Of a stretch of 64,000 nucleotides of DNA, positions 28,640-39,453 are shown piece after piece (position 1 is the stretch's first letter; every line of letters begins with the position of its first letter). The notes under the pieces were generated by a model. It was not told the DNA's origin. It ran no database searches and saw only the letters and a list, made by a program, of their open reading frames with translations. The translations under genes and the position numbers were made by a program. Origin of the DNA: Hortaea werneckii (taxonomy: Eukaryota; Ascomycota; Dothideomycetes; Mycosphaerellales; Teratosphaeriaceae); NCBI GenBank assembly GCA_037044905.1, contig JBAOKB010000009.1, positions 45,643-109,642 on the forward strand. Reading direction: 5' to 3'.

Positions 28640-31369
28640 ATGGCGGCAACGACATCTCTCGTTCCCACGTGCGCCAGCTGCGTCTTTGGCGCCGTGTCAA
28701 CTAGTGTCCTCTCGTACACTGCGCATGTCATCAAGACAATAGAGGTCGACGTCACGCCTCACGTCTTCATATACCTCAATGGCACACGCGAGACGACATC
28801 GTTGGAGAGCAATACCCATACGGAGGCCATCGATATACCGACTGGGAACACTGCTGAATCGGTCGATAGTTCACAGACGTTCTCCGATATTAGAGATGTG
28901 ACTTGGACAGTCGGCGATGCAACTTTGACATATCCTACTTCATACATACAATACCTTGCCTTTGCTGGGGCACCGGCGATCAATACGAATGAGCCAGCAT
29001 GTGCAGAACAGACAGATGCAACGAATGTCCAGCTCCCGACTACCACTGACGCGGCTGAATTTATCTTCCCGCTTGGCAATGCGTCAAGCGGCGCCGGTCT
29101 CCCTGGTGAGCTGCTTGATTACCTCGACAGTCTGCCAACGGTGTCAAATCAGTTCAATGGAGCACCGATTACTGCTTGCGCCCCGCTCTTACATTCAACG
29201 TACACGCCGAGCCCTGTCTACTCGACAATACAAGCCAAGCCGACTGCAAAAACGGAAATAGACGCCAGCTCCGCCTCTAGCGAGACGCTGCTATCAAAAC
29301 GGTACGAAGGTCCTCGCGGAAACCAGCACCAAGGTCCCATCGTCACGCTCTCACCAGACGCCAAGAACAGCACGCAAGGGGTCGGCAGGAGACAAGACCT
29401 CTCCGGTTCCGGGTTCGCAACAGGCACCGGCACTGAGGGCTTCGCTACACCTAGCGCTCCCGCAGAATCGAGCGCAAGCAAAGAAACCAGGACGAGTCTG
29501 GCGTACTCCAGTGCAGAGGCTACCAACGTCCATACAACAGCTTTTGTAATTGCTCCGATTACAGGCAGAGATATTGTGACTTCGGAGAGCCCTTCGCATG
29601 GTCCGACCACGCACGGAGGGAATACCGATACAGCCACGGCAGTGCCAGCCAACAACGGCGGTGATGATAGCAAGCCGAACGAGAATGGAAAGCAGGGCTC
29701 TTCGTCCGGCAATGGGGGTTCTTCCACTGACGGGGAGGCCAACAGCGGGGCATCAGGGGATAATGACGGCTCAGATTCGTCTGGACAGACAGGCGGGTCT
29801 GGGAATGACGGCGGTGGTCAGGATTCTGGAAATTCTGATAATGGCTCCCAGGATGGCGACAGCGATGAAGAATCCGGCGGTGATTCTACGGGCCATTCGG
29901 GGTCAGACGGCAGTGGTTCGAGCGAGCATTCCGACAATGATGCTGGCAGCCATTCAGGAGGACAGAGCGCCACGACAGGTAGTGAGTCCGGCGATGGGGC
30001 TGGCGAACAATCAGGGTCGAGCGATACATCAAGCCACAGCACCGGTTCTGATGATGCTCAGGGACAATCTGATGGAGAGTCAAGTTCCCACAACAACAGT
30101 GGAGATGGAGGATCCGAAGAAAGCCAGGACGGAGGCGAAAGCAGCCAAGACCAGTCAGGCAGTGCGGCCGGTTCTTCTGCCGGGAATGGGGATGCATCCC
30201 AGACGAGCGGTTCGAACGGCGATGACAACGCTGAGGATGGGCAAGACATCTCCAACCTGCTCGGCGGCATTGCGAGCGCCGCCAGCAATATAGACCAAGC
30301 AGGGGGCGATGCGAATACTGCCCAGGTGCAAGCCGCGCAAGCCACGTTTACAGCCGACGGCAGCACATATACCGCAGTGAAACAAGGAGATGCAGTAGTG
30401 GCTGAAGACGCTTTGACGACGTTCGCAATACCTGGAGGCTCCGGCACAGTCTTCGAAGGGCAGACGATCAGCGCCGCATCGGACGGAAAGGGCATTGCAG
30501 TGAATGGCCAGCAGCAGACGCTCACAGCCCCCGAGGCAAGCCCTAGCTACGATCAGACAACTTTGACGGAGGCCGGTAGGACATTCACAGCCTCTCAAGC
30601 TGAAGGAACAGCCATCGTCTTTAACGAGGGCGGATCTAGCATGATGGTCCAAGGCGCCGAGCAAACCGGATTTGCGGGCGAGACAGTGAGTGTGCAACCG
30701 AACGGTGACGCATTCGTCCTCGGCGGTCAAACGATCTCTTTCAACGTCGCTGCACCGACTTCTTCATCTGCTATCTTCACTGCCGGTACCCATACCATCA
30801 CAGCCGTTCAGGCAGATGACGCCTTGATACTGAAGGACAGCACGTCGACAATCACCGTAATCGACGGCGCAGAGACCACGTTCGAGGGCCAAGCAGTCAG
30901 TGTAGCGTCGAATGGACAATCTGTCATGTTCGGCAGCCAGACAATCACGCTTGACAGCTTGGTAACACCAGCTGCTAGCGGACAGGCAGTATTCACAGTC
31001 GATGACCACACGATTACTGCAAAGCAGACCACGAACTCGGTGATAATCCAGGACGGATCGTCAACCATCACCGTCCAAGACGGCGCGACGACACGCTTTG
31101 AAGGTGAAGAGCTTAGTATAGCATCTGATGGCAGCAGTATCGTTGTCGACGGAACATCGACAGTAATTTTGTCCGAGACGACGTCTGCTAGCTCAACAGG
31201 CATGGGTGGATATATCAATAGCGGTCTGAGTCCTGGAGCCTCGGCGACGGATGGGACGCAGAGTTCTCCCAGTTCGACTCCCACGGTAACATCTGGGTCC
31301 GGAGGTCGTAGGAGCGGAAGCTCCATTGCGATTGCGATAATAGGGTTATGCGTCATAGCGTTCATGTAA
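28640..31369 (+). CDS. Large GPI-anchored Ser/Gly-rich cell-wall protein with four C-terminal repeats
   Basis: Single long frame, 909 residues. The N-terminal 180 residues are a cysteine-containing globular region (TCASCVFGAV, VTPHVFIYLNGT, WTVGDATLTYPTSYIQYLAF) seen in secreted fungal proteins. Residues about 335-545 are an extreme Ser/Gly/Asp/Asn low-complexity stalk. From about 567 to 843 four repeats of about 70 residues follow, each patterned FTA..TYTA...(V/I)...DG..TTFEGQ..S.ASDG..V.V.GQT. The C terminus GRRSGSSIAIAIIGLCVIAFM is a GPI-attachment signal. There is no clear signal peptide at ATG 28640; the frame stays open back to a TAG at 28598-28600, so an upstream exon probably supplies it. 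Likely a wall-linked surface protein or adhesin-like stalk. Confidence 0.78.
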   Translation: MAATTSLVPTCASCVFGAVSTSVLSYTAHVIKTIEVDVTPHVFIYLNGTRETTSLESNTHTEAIDIPTGNTAESVDSSQTFSDIRDVTWTVGDATLTYPTSYIQYLAFAGAPAINTNEPACAEQTDATNVQLPTTTDAAEFIFPLGNASSGAGLPGELLDYLDSLPTVSNQFNGAPITACAPLLHSTYTPSPVYSTIQAKPTAKTEIDASSASSETLLSKRYEGPRGNQHQGPIVTLSPDAKNSTQGVGRRQDLSGSGFATGTGTEGFATPSAPAESSASKETRTSLAYSSAEATNVHTTAFVIAPITGRDIVTSESPSHGPTTHGGNTDTATAVPANNGGDDSKPNENGKQGSSSGNGGSSTDGEANSGASGDNDGSDSSGQTGGSGNDGGGQDSGNSDNGSQDGDSDEESGGDSTGHSGSDGSGSSEHSDNDAGSHSGGQSATTGSESGDGAGEQSGSSDTSSHSTGSDDAQGQSDGESSSHNNSGDGGSEESQDGGESSQDQSGSAAGSSAGNGDASQTSGSNGDDNAEDGQDISNLLGGIASAASNIDQAGGDANTAQVQAAQATFTADGSTYTAVKQGDAVVAEDALTTFAIPGGSGTVFEGQTISAASDGKGIAVNGQQQTLTAPEASPSYDQTTLTEAGRTFTASQAEGTAIVFNEGGSSMMVQGAEQTGFAGETVSVQPNGDAFVLGGQTISFNVAAPTSSSAIFTAGTHTITAVQADDALILKDSTSTITVIDGAETTFEGQAVSVASNGQSVMFGSQTITLDSLVTPAASGQAVFTVDDHTITAKQTTNSVIIQDGSSTITVQDGATTRFEGEELSIASDGSSIVVDGTSTVILSETTSASSTGMGGYINSGLSPGASATDGTQSSPSSTPTVTSGSGGRRSGSSIAIAIIGLCVIAFM
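30343..31170 (+). repeat. Four tandem coding repeats of about 215 bases in the GPI protein
   Basis: Repeat units begin near 30343, 30560, 30775 and 30990. Each encodes a module with TxTA, DG..TTFEGQ and ASDG landmarks, predicted beta-rich. Units differ clearly in sequence, so the duplication is old. Confidence 0.75.
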
Positions 31370-31479
31370 TGATTAATGTACCGTAATATGTAGAGGATAG
31401 ACAGTATTTGGCATGGCCTGACGCAACGTTTTGGTCGCAGCAGTGTGTGGGAACCACAGTAATTCGCACAACCCTTCTC

Positions 31480-32736
31480 TCACAGAATCCGCTGAGCGAA
31501 CGATCCCGTACTATCCTCCTGCTCGTCCTTCGAGGCGCCGACCACATCGTCCCAGCTGAGATGCCTATCACTGCCCCTCTTCCTCCTTTTAGGGATCCTA
31601 TCCTCCTTTAGACCTTGCTCGCCACCAGCGCCTAAAGCCCTCCATTTGACGGGCGGCCGGACGCCCTGCTCAGCCATATCGTGCCACTTCTTCGCCCCGC
31701 GCCTCTCCCACCTGATCCTCCGATCCTCCGCCTCTTGATCGTTGGGACGCCATTTCGACTTCAGGATCCGTCGAATAGCTTCAGGCGAGACCTTAAAATG
31801 CTCGGATAGCGTGGCGTTGGTGTAAGCTGTTGGGTCCGAGGCATGAAGGGCACGGATGCCCTCGATAGTGTCTGGGGAGAGGCGCTTCCGTGGCTGCCAT
31901 CCAGCGTCGCCGAATTTATGGTTGAGCGCTTCTTTCTGGACCTGCCATGTTTCGCGCTTTGGTTTGGGCGAAGTTTTCGCACCCTGGTCGCCTTTCTCCG
32001 CGCCCTGATCTGGCTGTTTTGCTCCTTGCTTGCGTGCCTGCTGCTTCTTGAATTTCTCCAGCGCATCCTTCCGTCCCTTACGCGGATCCTCTAATTCATC
32101 GATCTTGCTCATGACACTTGACATTTGTGTTTCGTGCTCTTCCTGGCGCTTGCGCTCCTCGGCAGCGGCTTTATATGAGCCTTCAGCCATCCTCCGCCAC
32201 TTGCGTGCTTCTCTTGCGCTCATTTTTGCCTGTGGCTCAGCTCCTGATGTCTGTGCGGGCACTACAGGCGCAAGAGCCGTCTCTCTGGGGGTATCTGGCT
32301 CTGGATGTAAACCTCGTAGCGCCACAGAATCTATGGTTATTCCATCTTGGTTCTGGCCAACATCTCTTCCCTCGATTTCGCCCTCGTCCTCGCCCTTTTT
32401 AATGCGCTCCTGCAGAGAGTACTGGGTGGAATATGGTTCCGAAAGCTCAATCTCTGCGTGCCACGCGCCATCTTCAGGGACCTCGATGCGCCGCTGCCGA
32501 TGCTGAAGTTGCGGGAACCCGATCTTTTCGTCATTTGCGGTAGGAGCGGAGTGGACCAGTGGCACAAAATCGTCGTCGGAACGGGTGGAGTGCTCAAGTT
32601 GTCGCTGTCTCGTATGTGAGGCGAATCTTCTATAGTGCTGAAAGTAATGCTGAGCTCGTTGCTGGCGGAGATTGATGCCGGCGAAGTCGGTCACAAAGGC
32701 TTCGAGCGCTGCTGTTGTGCAGCGACATCGATGCAT
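31480..32736 (-). CDS. RRG9: RRG9-like mitochondrial protein (required for respiratory growth; neugrin-related)
   Basis: Single exon, 418 residues. The first 45 residues are basic and poor in acids (MHRCRCTTAALEA...), compatible with a mitochondrial presequence. The conserved Rrg9/neugrin core lies at about residues 265-335: WQVQKEALNHKFGDAGWQPRK, then SPDTIEGIRALHASDP, TLSEHFKVSPEAIRRILKSKW. This helix-turn-helix-like unit is followed by RIRWERRGAKKW. Loss of RRG9 in yeast destabilises the mitochondrial genome, and human neugrin acts on mitochondrial 16S rRNA. The region between presequence and core is charged and low complexity, longer than in yeast. The 3' end is convergent with the GPI-protein gene, 110 bases apart. 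Confidence 0.86.
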   Translation of the reverse strand: MHRCRCTTAALEAFVTDFAGINLRQQRAQHYFQHYRRFASHTRQRQLEHSTRSDDDFVPLVHSAPTANDEKIGFPQLQHRQRRIEVPEDGAWHAEIELSEPYSTQYSLQERIKKGEDEGEIEGRDVGQNQDGITIDSVALRGLHPEPDTPRETALAPVVPAQTSGAEPQAKMSAREARKWRRMAEGSYKAAAEERKRQEEHETQMSSVMSKIDELEDPRKGRKDALEKFKKQQARKQGAKQPDQGAEKGDQGAKTSPKPKRETWQVQKEALNHKFGDAGWQPRKRLSPDTIEGIRALHASDPTAYTNATLSEHFKVSPEAIRRILKSKWRPNDQEAEDRRIRWERRGAKKWHDMAEQGVRPPVKWRALGAGGEQGLKEDRIPKRRKRGSDRHLSWDDVVGASKDEQEDSTGSFAQRIL

Positions 32737-33668
32737 CTTTGTTTTTCAAGTGCAAACAAAGTCCGTTAAGTTCTCTGTAATTGAAGAAAGAAAGTGATGC
32801 CTCGTTTTGGGAGGACGGATGCTCAAGCTCCCCCGGGTGTCTGCGGCGACTGCCCGATTGGGGTTAGCGTAAGTAAGCCCGGTGAGCTGAACTTCACTTC
32901 ATCGACTCCGCCGGTGAGCTTGCTCAACCACTATGGCCATCATGATTGGAGTTGAGAATTGCTGGCACCAGAACATCAGATGACCATGCTCTCCGAATGC
33001 AGGTAACATGTTCTAGGCTCCTTGTAGGCCCCCACAGAGGCTCGCGCCACTTTTCCTGGATCCAACATGCCGATTAGGATACATACCCACCGGGCAATAC
33101 TGCGGGCCGCAAGAAACTCCAAGACGATAGCCACGTCCCATTGTCTGTGGCATGCTGTGGTGGCTGTCGATGAGTAATGAGACAGATAACCAGTCGTCCT
33201 TCGGAAAGGCTTACCAAACCCCCATCATGAGTGGACTGAAGACCGTGGCAAAAGGCAACTGTCCGAGAAATGCACCTTTCCCGCTCGCACGAAGAAGCAT
33301 CCGCACTGTTACGAAAGAACGTAGCTCACAAGTAGCGAGTTCGAACGCATCCTCCCAAGGTGCAAACCCGAAGAAGGAATACCAAGGCCCCCAATTCGTC
33401 GAAACAATTTGAGCTCCACGGCCACCACCCTCTTTACCATTTGCGCGCACTGCGCGGCCTCATTGCATCGAAATCTCCAGGACATTATAACGGTTCCACG
33501 CACGGATGACGAAATGCAACTCGATCGCCCGACCACCGAAGCCTCAACTCGCATTCACATGTGACAGACAGCCGGGCGACAAGAACAGTTCTCGCAAAGG
33601 CACCGGGAGAAGGTCGGGTCCTTTGTAAGCCTATTTAATTCAGTATTGCAGAGGTATCTTTCAGTAAG

Positions 33669-34015
33669 CAAGGAGCTAACGGCAGGATAGGAATCTCAGG
33701 ATTCCTTGAACGATTCTTGCCGAAGTCCAAGTGTGTTCGTTCAACGCATCCACACAGGAACCCCGCACCTACCAAGGTCTCGGTTTCGAACCCCCGAACG
33801 AACACACAAAATAAATCGAGGAGCTAACGGCCCCACAGGGTACGATCCTCATAAAGGGCTAGGAAAAAAAAAAACCGAAATCCAAAGCATCCACATAGGA
33901 ATCTTGCACCGCGGTCTCGGTTTCGCAAACAGGACCCCAAAATCTAATTCTCAAGTCCAACACATCCACACAGGAACCCCGCACCAAAGTCAAGATTTCG
34001 CCAACAGGATCCGGA
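33669..34015. repeat. Degenerate direct repeats of unknown origin
   Basis: The string GGAGCTAACGGC occurs near 33670 and 33820. A longer word with core CATCCACACAGGAACCCCGCACC, followed by a (T)CTCGGTTTCG-like string, occurs near 33748, again near 33888 as a diverged copy, and near 33965. This gives roughly three diverged units of 75-150 bases. I cannot assign them to a known element. Confidence 0.6.
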
Positions 34016-35148
34016 ACAAAAAAAGTCAAATCTCAATTGGGATTTGCTCTGCCCCAAAATGGGGCAGTTCGTTTTGCCATTTTTTTTTTTTTCCTGTGCT
34101 TCTTTCTTGATCTCGTTCAATCTCTTTTTGGACTTTGAGTCGCAAAGGTAAGTAACATCATGCGATGTTAGAGATGTGATTGCTGAGGCGATTCCTCCAA
34201 ACACCTCCATTGTTTACTCTTTGTAGCTTTTTGAGAGATGGGGAAGAGGCTCTGGAACACTCGCCACGGATGAAGATCATTCAAGCGGCCAAGAACGTCA
34301 CTTTCAGCGTCTCCTTTTCGTCGGTCGCTGTTTTGAGCGCACAGAAGCGAGTGTACATACTTTATCGGAAACGCTTTTCCTCTTCCTGCCACTCAAATCC
34401 CTCTGTCGCATCCATCAATAGTGAACCAATCAGCAAAAGCAACCCGACCAACCACCTACGCTTAGGCGCTTGCCGTCCACACAGAAGTTAGAACCCGAAC
34501 TCGAGCAGCAACGAAACGAACTCCTTGTTCGCTTTTCCTTCTCAACCCCTCAGCTCTCCGAAAAGGAAAAACGCTTCCTACATCAAGACACTGAGTCCGA
34601 AACTGCCACATCCATATTCACAATCACAAGGCAAAGATTCCACGTAAAAGACCCGATCCGCGCCCCTCCGCCCTCCGCGCCTGCCTGCTGGAAGAAAGCT
34701 TGTAGGAGCTTACACGCACGACCCGCGAGTCTACGAGACTTGGATGTAGAAGAAAGAGCGGCGGGCGAGTGGCGAAAAGCAGAGAGAATAACCATCGCAC
34801 ATCTAGGCAGAAGCTAGAACTGTGTCTGCGAACCGCGGATACCACCGCCACCAAAGTCTCCAAGCGCCTGCCTACCTGCTCCTTGCCCGCGACTATCTCG
34901 GATTTGAGGCTTGAAAAGGAGGAGAAGGGTAGGTTTGTCCCTACAACAACAAAGGGCTGTAGAATACCGACGGCACCCAGGTCAGGGCACGGCGTGCGGC
35001 AGAGTCCAGGCGAGGACAGAGCTGCACCTCTAGGGAAAAAAATTGTTTTGCCCATGTTTACTGGGATAGAGGGGGACAACACACATCTAGGGCGGGGAGA
35101 GAGGAGGGAGAGAGACAGAAGAAGAGGAAGAGAAAGAAGGGAGCGAGA

Positions 35149-35247
35149 GAAGAAGAAGAAGAAGAAGAAGAAGAAGAAGAAGAAGAAGAAGAAGAAGAAG
35201 AAGAAGAAGAAGAAGAAGAAGAAGAAGAAGAAGAAGAAGAAGAAGAG
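35149..35247 (+). repeat. Long (GAA)n microsatellite, about 33 units
   Basis: About 99 bases of uninterrupted GAA/AAG repeat (TTC on the minus strand). It lies downstream of the RXT3 stop and is not coding in any recognised gene. Confidence 0.92.
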
Positions 35248-35398
35248 GGAAAAGGGATAGAGAGTTTAGCTAGGGCTAGTCTTACTCTTACATGGGGGAG
35301 AAGTATCCATGGTATCCTCAACTTACTGCAACCTACCCGACCCTCCGTCCAAATTCTTACGTCTGCTTGTCTGGTTCGCATTGCTCATGGGATGAGAT

Positions 35399-35435
35399 GC
35401 AGAGAGAGACAGAGAGAGAGAGAGAGAGCGAGAGA
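35399..35435 (+). repeat. (AG)n microsatellite
   Basis: About 37 bases of AG repeat with two interruptions, 150 bases right of the GAA tract. Confidence 0.85.
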
Positions 35436-35886
35436 CGGAAGAAGGGGTTCTAGGGAGCGGGGTTCGTTGGGCTCATTACCCGCCACGTAACCTCTTACTC
35501 TCATCTTGAGATGAGGATCATGGCCCTTCCCCGACACGGCAGGGAAGCGCGACTCGGACCTGGAAGTTTTTTTTTTTTTTTTTTTTGAAAAGGTTACTGG
35601 GGAAAAAAATGAATGAAGCAGTCTGGACAACATAATGGGAGGTAAGGCTATATGTAGTCAAGCAGATCTGACGATCACAAGGAAGAAACAATGCGATGGA
35701 GGAGTGATCCAGGAAACAGCCGTTTCTCCCCCTCCCCCCCCCCCAACCCACCCCCTCCAACAGACAGTAACACCTTCTAGCCACGAACAGGCTCAAGAAC
35801 GAAAAAGGTTTAAAAACATACATAAGACAATGATACTACTACAGAGACACCTATCTACCTTCCCCCCATTCCACAATCCAACAAAC

Positions 35887-38800
35887 CTAAGCACCCACAC
35901 TAACCGTGCCCCCTCCCCCCGCTCCACCATTCGCAAACATCAACAACCCCTTGGCCGCATCCCTACGTCGTGCCTCTTCAACCGCAATCCGCGTCTTCCT
36001 AGCCCGGATCCCCCTTTCCGAATTCCGTGTCGAACAACCCCCTTCATCGACGAACTCGATCCGGTGGATGAGGAAACTCATGCCGTCGTGCGGGGTGCGC
36101 TTCTGAGACCAGGACTTGGAGCGGATATGGTGGGAAGTCGTGCCCGGGTAGGAGTCCAGTGGAGGGAGGATGAGGAGGGAGATATGCAGGTCCGGGTGGG
36201 AAGGGGGGATTCTGGCTGGGTGGCGGGGACGGTCGGACAAGGTCAGAGGAGGGGAGGAGTCGGATTCGGGATCCGAATGCTGCTGCTGATGTTGGTGGTG
36301 GTGCTCGCCCGAAGAGTCTGAGATGTCATCGCACAGGGTCTTCAGATCGGCGGTCTGCTCGCCAAAGTCGCCTTGGATCCAACCCGAATGCACGGCGGCG
36401 GCGACGACGTCCGAGTCGTCCGTGTAGACTTCCGTGCCCCAGATGTGAGCTTGTTTGCAGATAGCTTCGAAGGTGCTGGTCTCGCCATTGGCTGTGGCGG
36501 CTTGGGAGGATGTAAGGACTTCGCGCGGCACACGGACGGTGTAGGTGCAGTTTTCCTGGCCTTCGAAGTTCGGGATCGGTTTCATCTTGTTGATGAATTT
36601 GATGCTGGATTCCAGGGAAAAGTCGGAGTTCGACGGTTGCTGGATCTCCGTGGTGTATAATTGCGAGCCAAGGTGCTTCCGAGGTTTGTTTGATACGTCT
36701 GATAAGAGGGCTGTGTTGGTGACGGTCACGGTCGGTTTTCGTGGCAAAGATACCGCACGTGGGGCGTGGTGGTGGTGATGGTGGGATGGATGCGCGTGCG
36801 AGGTGTGATGATGATGGTGATGGTGATGGTGGTGATGTGGTGCGCTGGCCGGATTAGATGAGAAGCGTAGTGTATTGAAACTGCCTTGCTGAGGCTCTGG
36901 CTCGTGATGATGGTGGTGGTGATGGTGATGATGGTGGTGACCACCTGGATGCGCGGTTTTGTTGCGTTTGTTTCCTCGCTGCACATCCGGAGTGGCTCTG
37001 CCTTCTTCATCGGCCTTGTCTTCCTCTCTTGGTCGACGACCACCCCGTCGGTTGTTCTTCTTACCAGACTTCCAATCCTCAATGTTGTTCACTGCAGTTC
37101 TTACTAGATCGCCATCCTCGACGTGCCGTGCTGGGCTCATGCGCGAAGGCGTGGTCGTGCCGTTCTGGCCCGCATTCGGGGTGGCACTTCCAACACCACT
37201 TCCAATCCCGGAAAACATCCGCCCGAATTCCATCTTGATACCTGGATTACCTCCTCCAGGGCCAACATGTCGAGGCTGCGCGCCTTGTACTGCTTGAGGG
37301 AGAGGTGAGTTGCGGCCCTTCTTTCCAATGTCAGGACTGTGCGCAAGCAAGGGTTTCGGCCCAGCTGAGCCGTCGCTTTCTTTTCGCTGTTCGCGCTGCA
37401 TGGCTTCCATGCGCTGGTGCTCTTCCAAAGTCATTGGCCGGTCGACAAACCCGTGGCGTGCGCGCATGTACGGTGGCAGCTCGCCGACGGGTGGAGATGA
37501 GCCAGGTTCTTCACGTCGATACTCTGGCAGCTGTCGCGTTTCAATAGATTCCCGCGCAGTGTCTGGGGCATGGTGATACATTGGCCGAAAGATGCCACTC
37601 TGTTCCTCACGTAAAGGCGTACTGAACATGCCCGTCTGATATCGCGGCTGTCCTTGACGTATGTCGCGATCCGTATGTGGGCTCGCAAAAACATCACGAT
37701 CGCGTGGTTGCGATGTGACGCCATTTGGGAAAGGATGCGCATCGTGCCTTGGGATCATGTCACTACGCGGTGGTAGACCAGGCTCGCCGAAATGCCGGAA
37801 TGCAGAGAATCTACCCTCACTCGGCCTCTCGCGCGTGGCGATGATTTCTTCCACCGTGCGTGCGCGAACTGGCTCAGTAGGCTGGCTGTTCGGGCGTCCG
37901 TATGTCCCCAGCCCGTTACTCCTCTGCTCTTGCTCTGGCCTAAACGCTCTGAAGCTGTGAGGCGACTCTCGCGGGAACTGAGACGAGGCAAACACGCCAT
38001 CCCGACGCGACTCTTGACCCGGGCGATCATGAAAAGCCGATTGCGCCCTCTGTTCTCCATATGCGCTGGCTCTTGCTGGACTTGGTTCGCGATGTGCGTA
38101 TGGCTCCCGCATGCTTGACGAGCGCGCTCTTCCTGGAGATGCTGGGCGCATCGGTTTTGGTGTTGCAGAAGGACCCATGGTGGATGAGTGTGGCGAACTA
38201 GTCGGCTTGCGCTCATCATTGCCGCCTAGCATTGATGAGATGGACATGCCTGCGTTGGGCCGATGCGTTGCAAAATCGCGGACACCGGCGAAGGGGGATG
38301 TGGTGGGTGGACCCCGCGGGGCGGAGGCGAGGTGATTGGCATTGGCCGAGGGCGGCGGCATCTGAGGCGGAGACGGTGGAGGCATGTTGCGCGAAGGGTA
38401 GGAGGGCGGCGGCGGAGGAGGAGGCGGCGCTTGTGTGGTGGACGGTTCCATGGGCGCTGCGCGACGGTGAGCGAGGATTCATATCACGGGGGTTCAGCAG
38501 ACGCTCCTTACCTCTGGAGAAGTGTGGGGGACTACCCGCTGCGCCGAGCGAGCGGCGTCGAGGCTGCTCAAAAGGCATTCCCATCGGGCCTATCCCGTTC
38601 TGATGGGACAGGGGCGGAGGCGGCGGAGGCGGTGGGAAGGGGTGGCCGAGACGCGGTGAGGCATGGGCGTGATGGGGAAGGGGTGGAGGGGGAATATTTC
38701 CTGGAGCTGCAGCTGGAGGAGCTGCCACTGCCACACGCGTTAGCAATGCGGTCATCGACAGGCTAACCGACGGCTCCGAAACGGGCACTAGCCGGATCGG

Positions 38801-39453
38801 GTCTTGGTCCGAGAAGTGGGGACTAGATCCAGAACCCTGGCGTCGGACCCCGGTTTCGCGACAGAGACAGACTGTTAGTAGGTACCTAGTAAGGTATCTC
38901 GAGATAGATGGCCGACTCGTGATATCAGCTCGCTCCTGCAACAACCACGGGTTTCCAACCCTCAGCGATGCGCTGACCTGTCTGCTTCGCTGTCGCAGCT
39001 CCGGTGCACAGGCATGCGAACGATGGCTGCCGTGATTACGGTGCATCGTCACTCAAGCTTCCAGACAGGTACCTGCAGTGCCGATTGGATCCCGCTCCGC
39101 ACCAAGTTAAGCGGAGCATGTTTCTTGGTTTGCGAAAACTGTGTTTGCCAGCTTCCCCCAGAACGCGATCCAGGAGAGTGATAGAGCGATATCTACCCCT
39201 CCAGTATCCCCAGACAGTCGGTCTTGTCGGAAACGAAATATCCAAACATACCTGGTTGAGGCCATCCTCTTGCATGACCGACACTTTCTCTTCTCCCATG
39301 CCCGGGCATGAAAGGGTCGCGTGAGGCTTGAAACGGGTCCGAAAATGGGATCTGAACTGGCGGTTGGGCTGTTGCAGGCTGCGCGTATGGCGGCGTGTAT
39401 GAGGTCGGCGGGAGGGAGTGCTGCGGTGGTCGATCGATTGGACGGAAGGCCAT
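35887..39453 (-). CDS. RXT3: RXT3, subunit of the Rpd3L histone deacetylase complex
   Basis: Three exons on the minus strand: 39453..39252, 38727..38512, 38456..35887; 995 residues. Start MAFRPIDRPPQ. The first two thirds are disordered and Pro/Ser/Arg-rich with polyproline runs. Two long and several short polyhistidine tracts lie at about 36760-36960. The conserved Rxt3 domain follows: FINKMKPIPNFEGQENCTYT, VRVPREVLTSSQ, AICKQAHIWGTEVYTDDSDV and AAVHSGWIQGDF. A C-terminal basic part (RTPHDGMSFLIHRIEFVDEG) belongs to the same family. Rxt3 is a subunit of the large Rpd3 deacetylase complex in the nucleus. Exon 2's acceptor is ambiguous between two CAGs six bases apart. The exon junctions were inferred from phase and splice signals. 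Confidence 0.85.

Larger units (their letters stand above)
32737..35886. other. Gene-poor, repeat-bearing 3.1 kb stretch
   Basis: The longest stretch without a recognised gene in the window, between the start of RRG9 and the stop of RXT3 (both minus). It holds a degenerate tandem repeat (33669-34015), an A/T homopolymer cluster (33865-34093), a long GAA microsatellite (35149-35247), a GA microsatellite (35399-35435), a T-run (35566-35586) and a C-run (about 35725-35745). No open frame here has recognisable protein-like composition. Confidence 0.55.

Noticed and set aside
33335..33365. Second tRNA B-box-like string (AGTTCGAACGC)
   Set aside because: No A box at the proper distance and no acceptor-stem pairing.
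34470..34817. A 115-codon plus-strand open frame in the gene desert
   Set aside because: Low-complexity, no recognisable domain, and a comparable frame on the opposite strand; no better than chance.
33843..35082. Possible mobile-element remnant in the gene desert
   Set aside because: I looked for terminal inverted repeats, reverse-transcriptase, integrase or transposase motifs and found none; no evidence of C-to-T type decay either.
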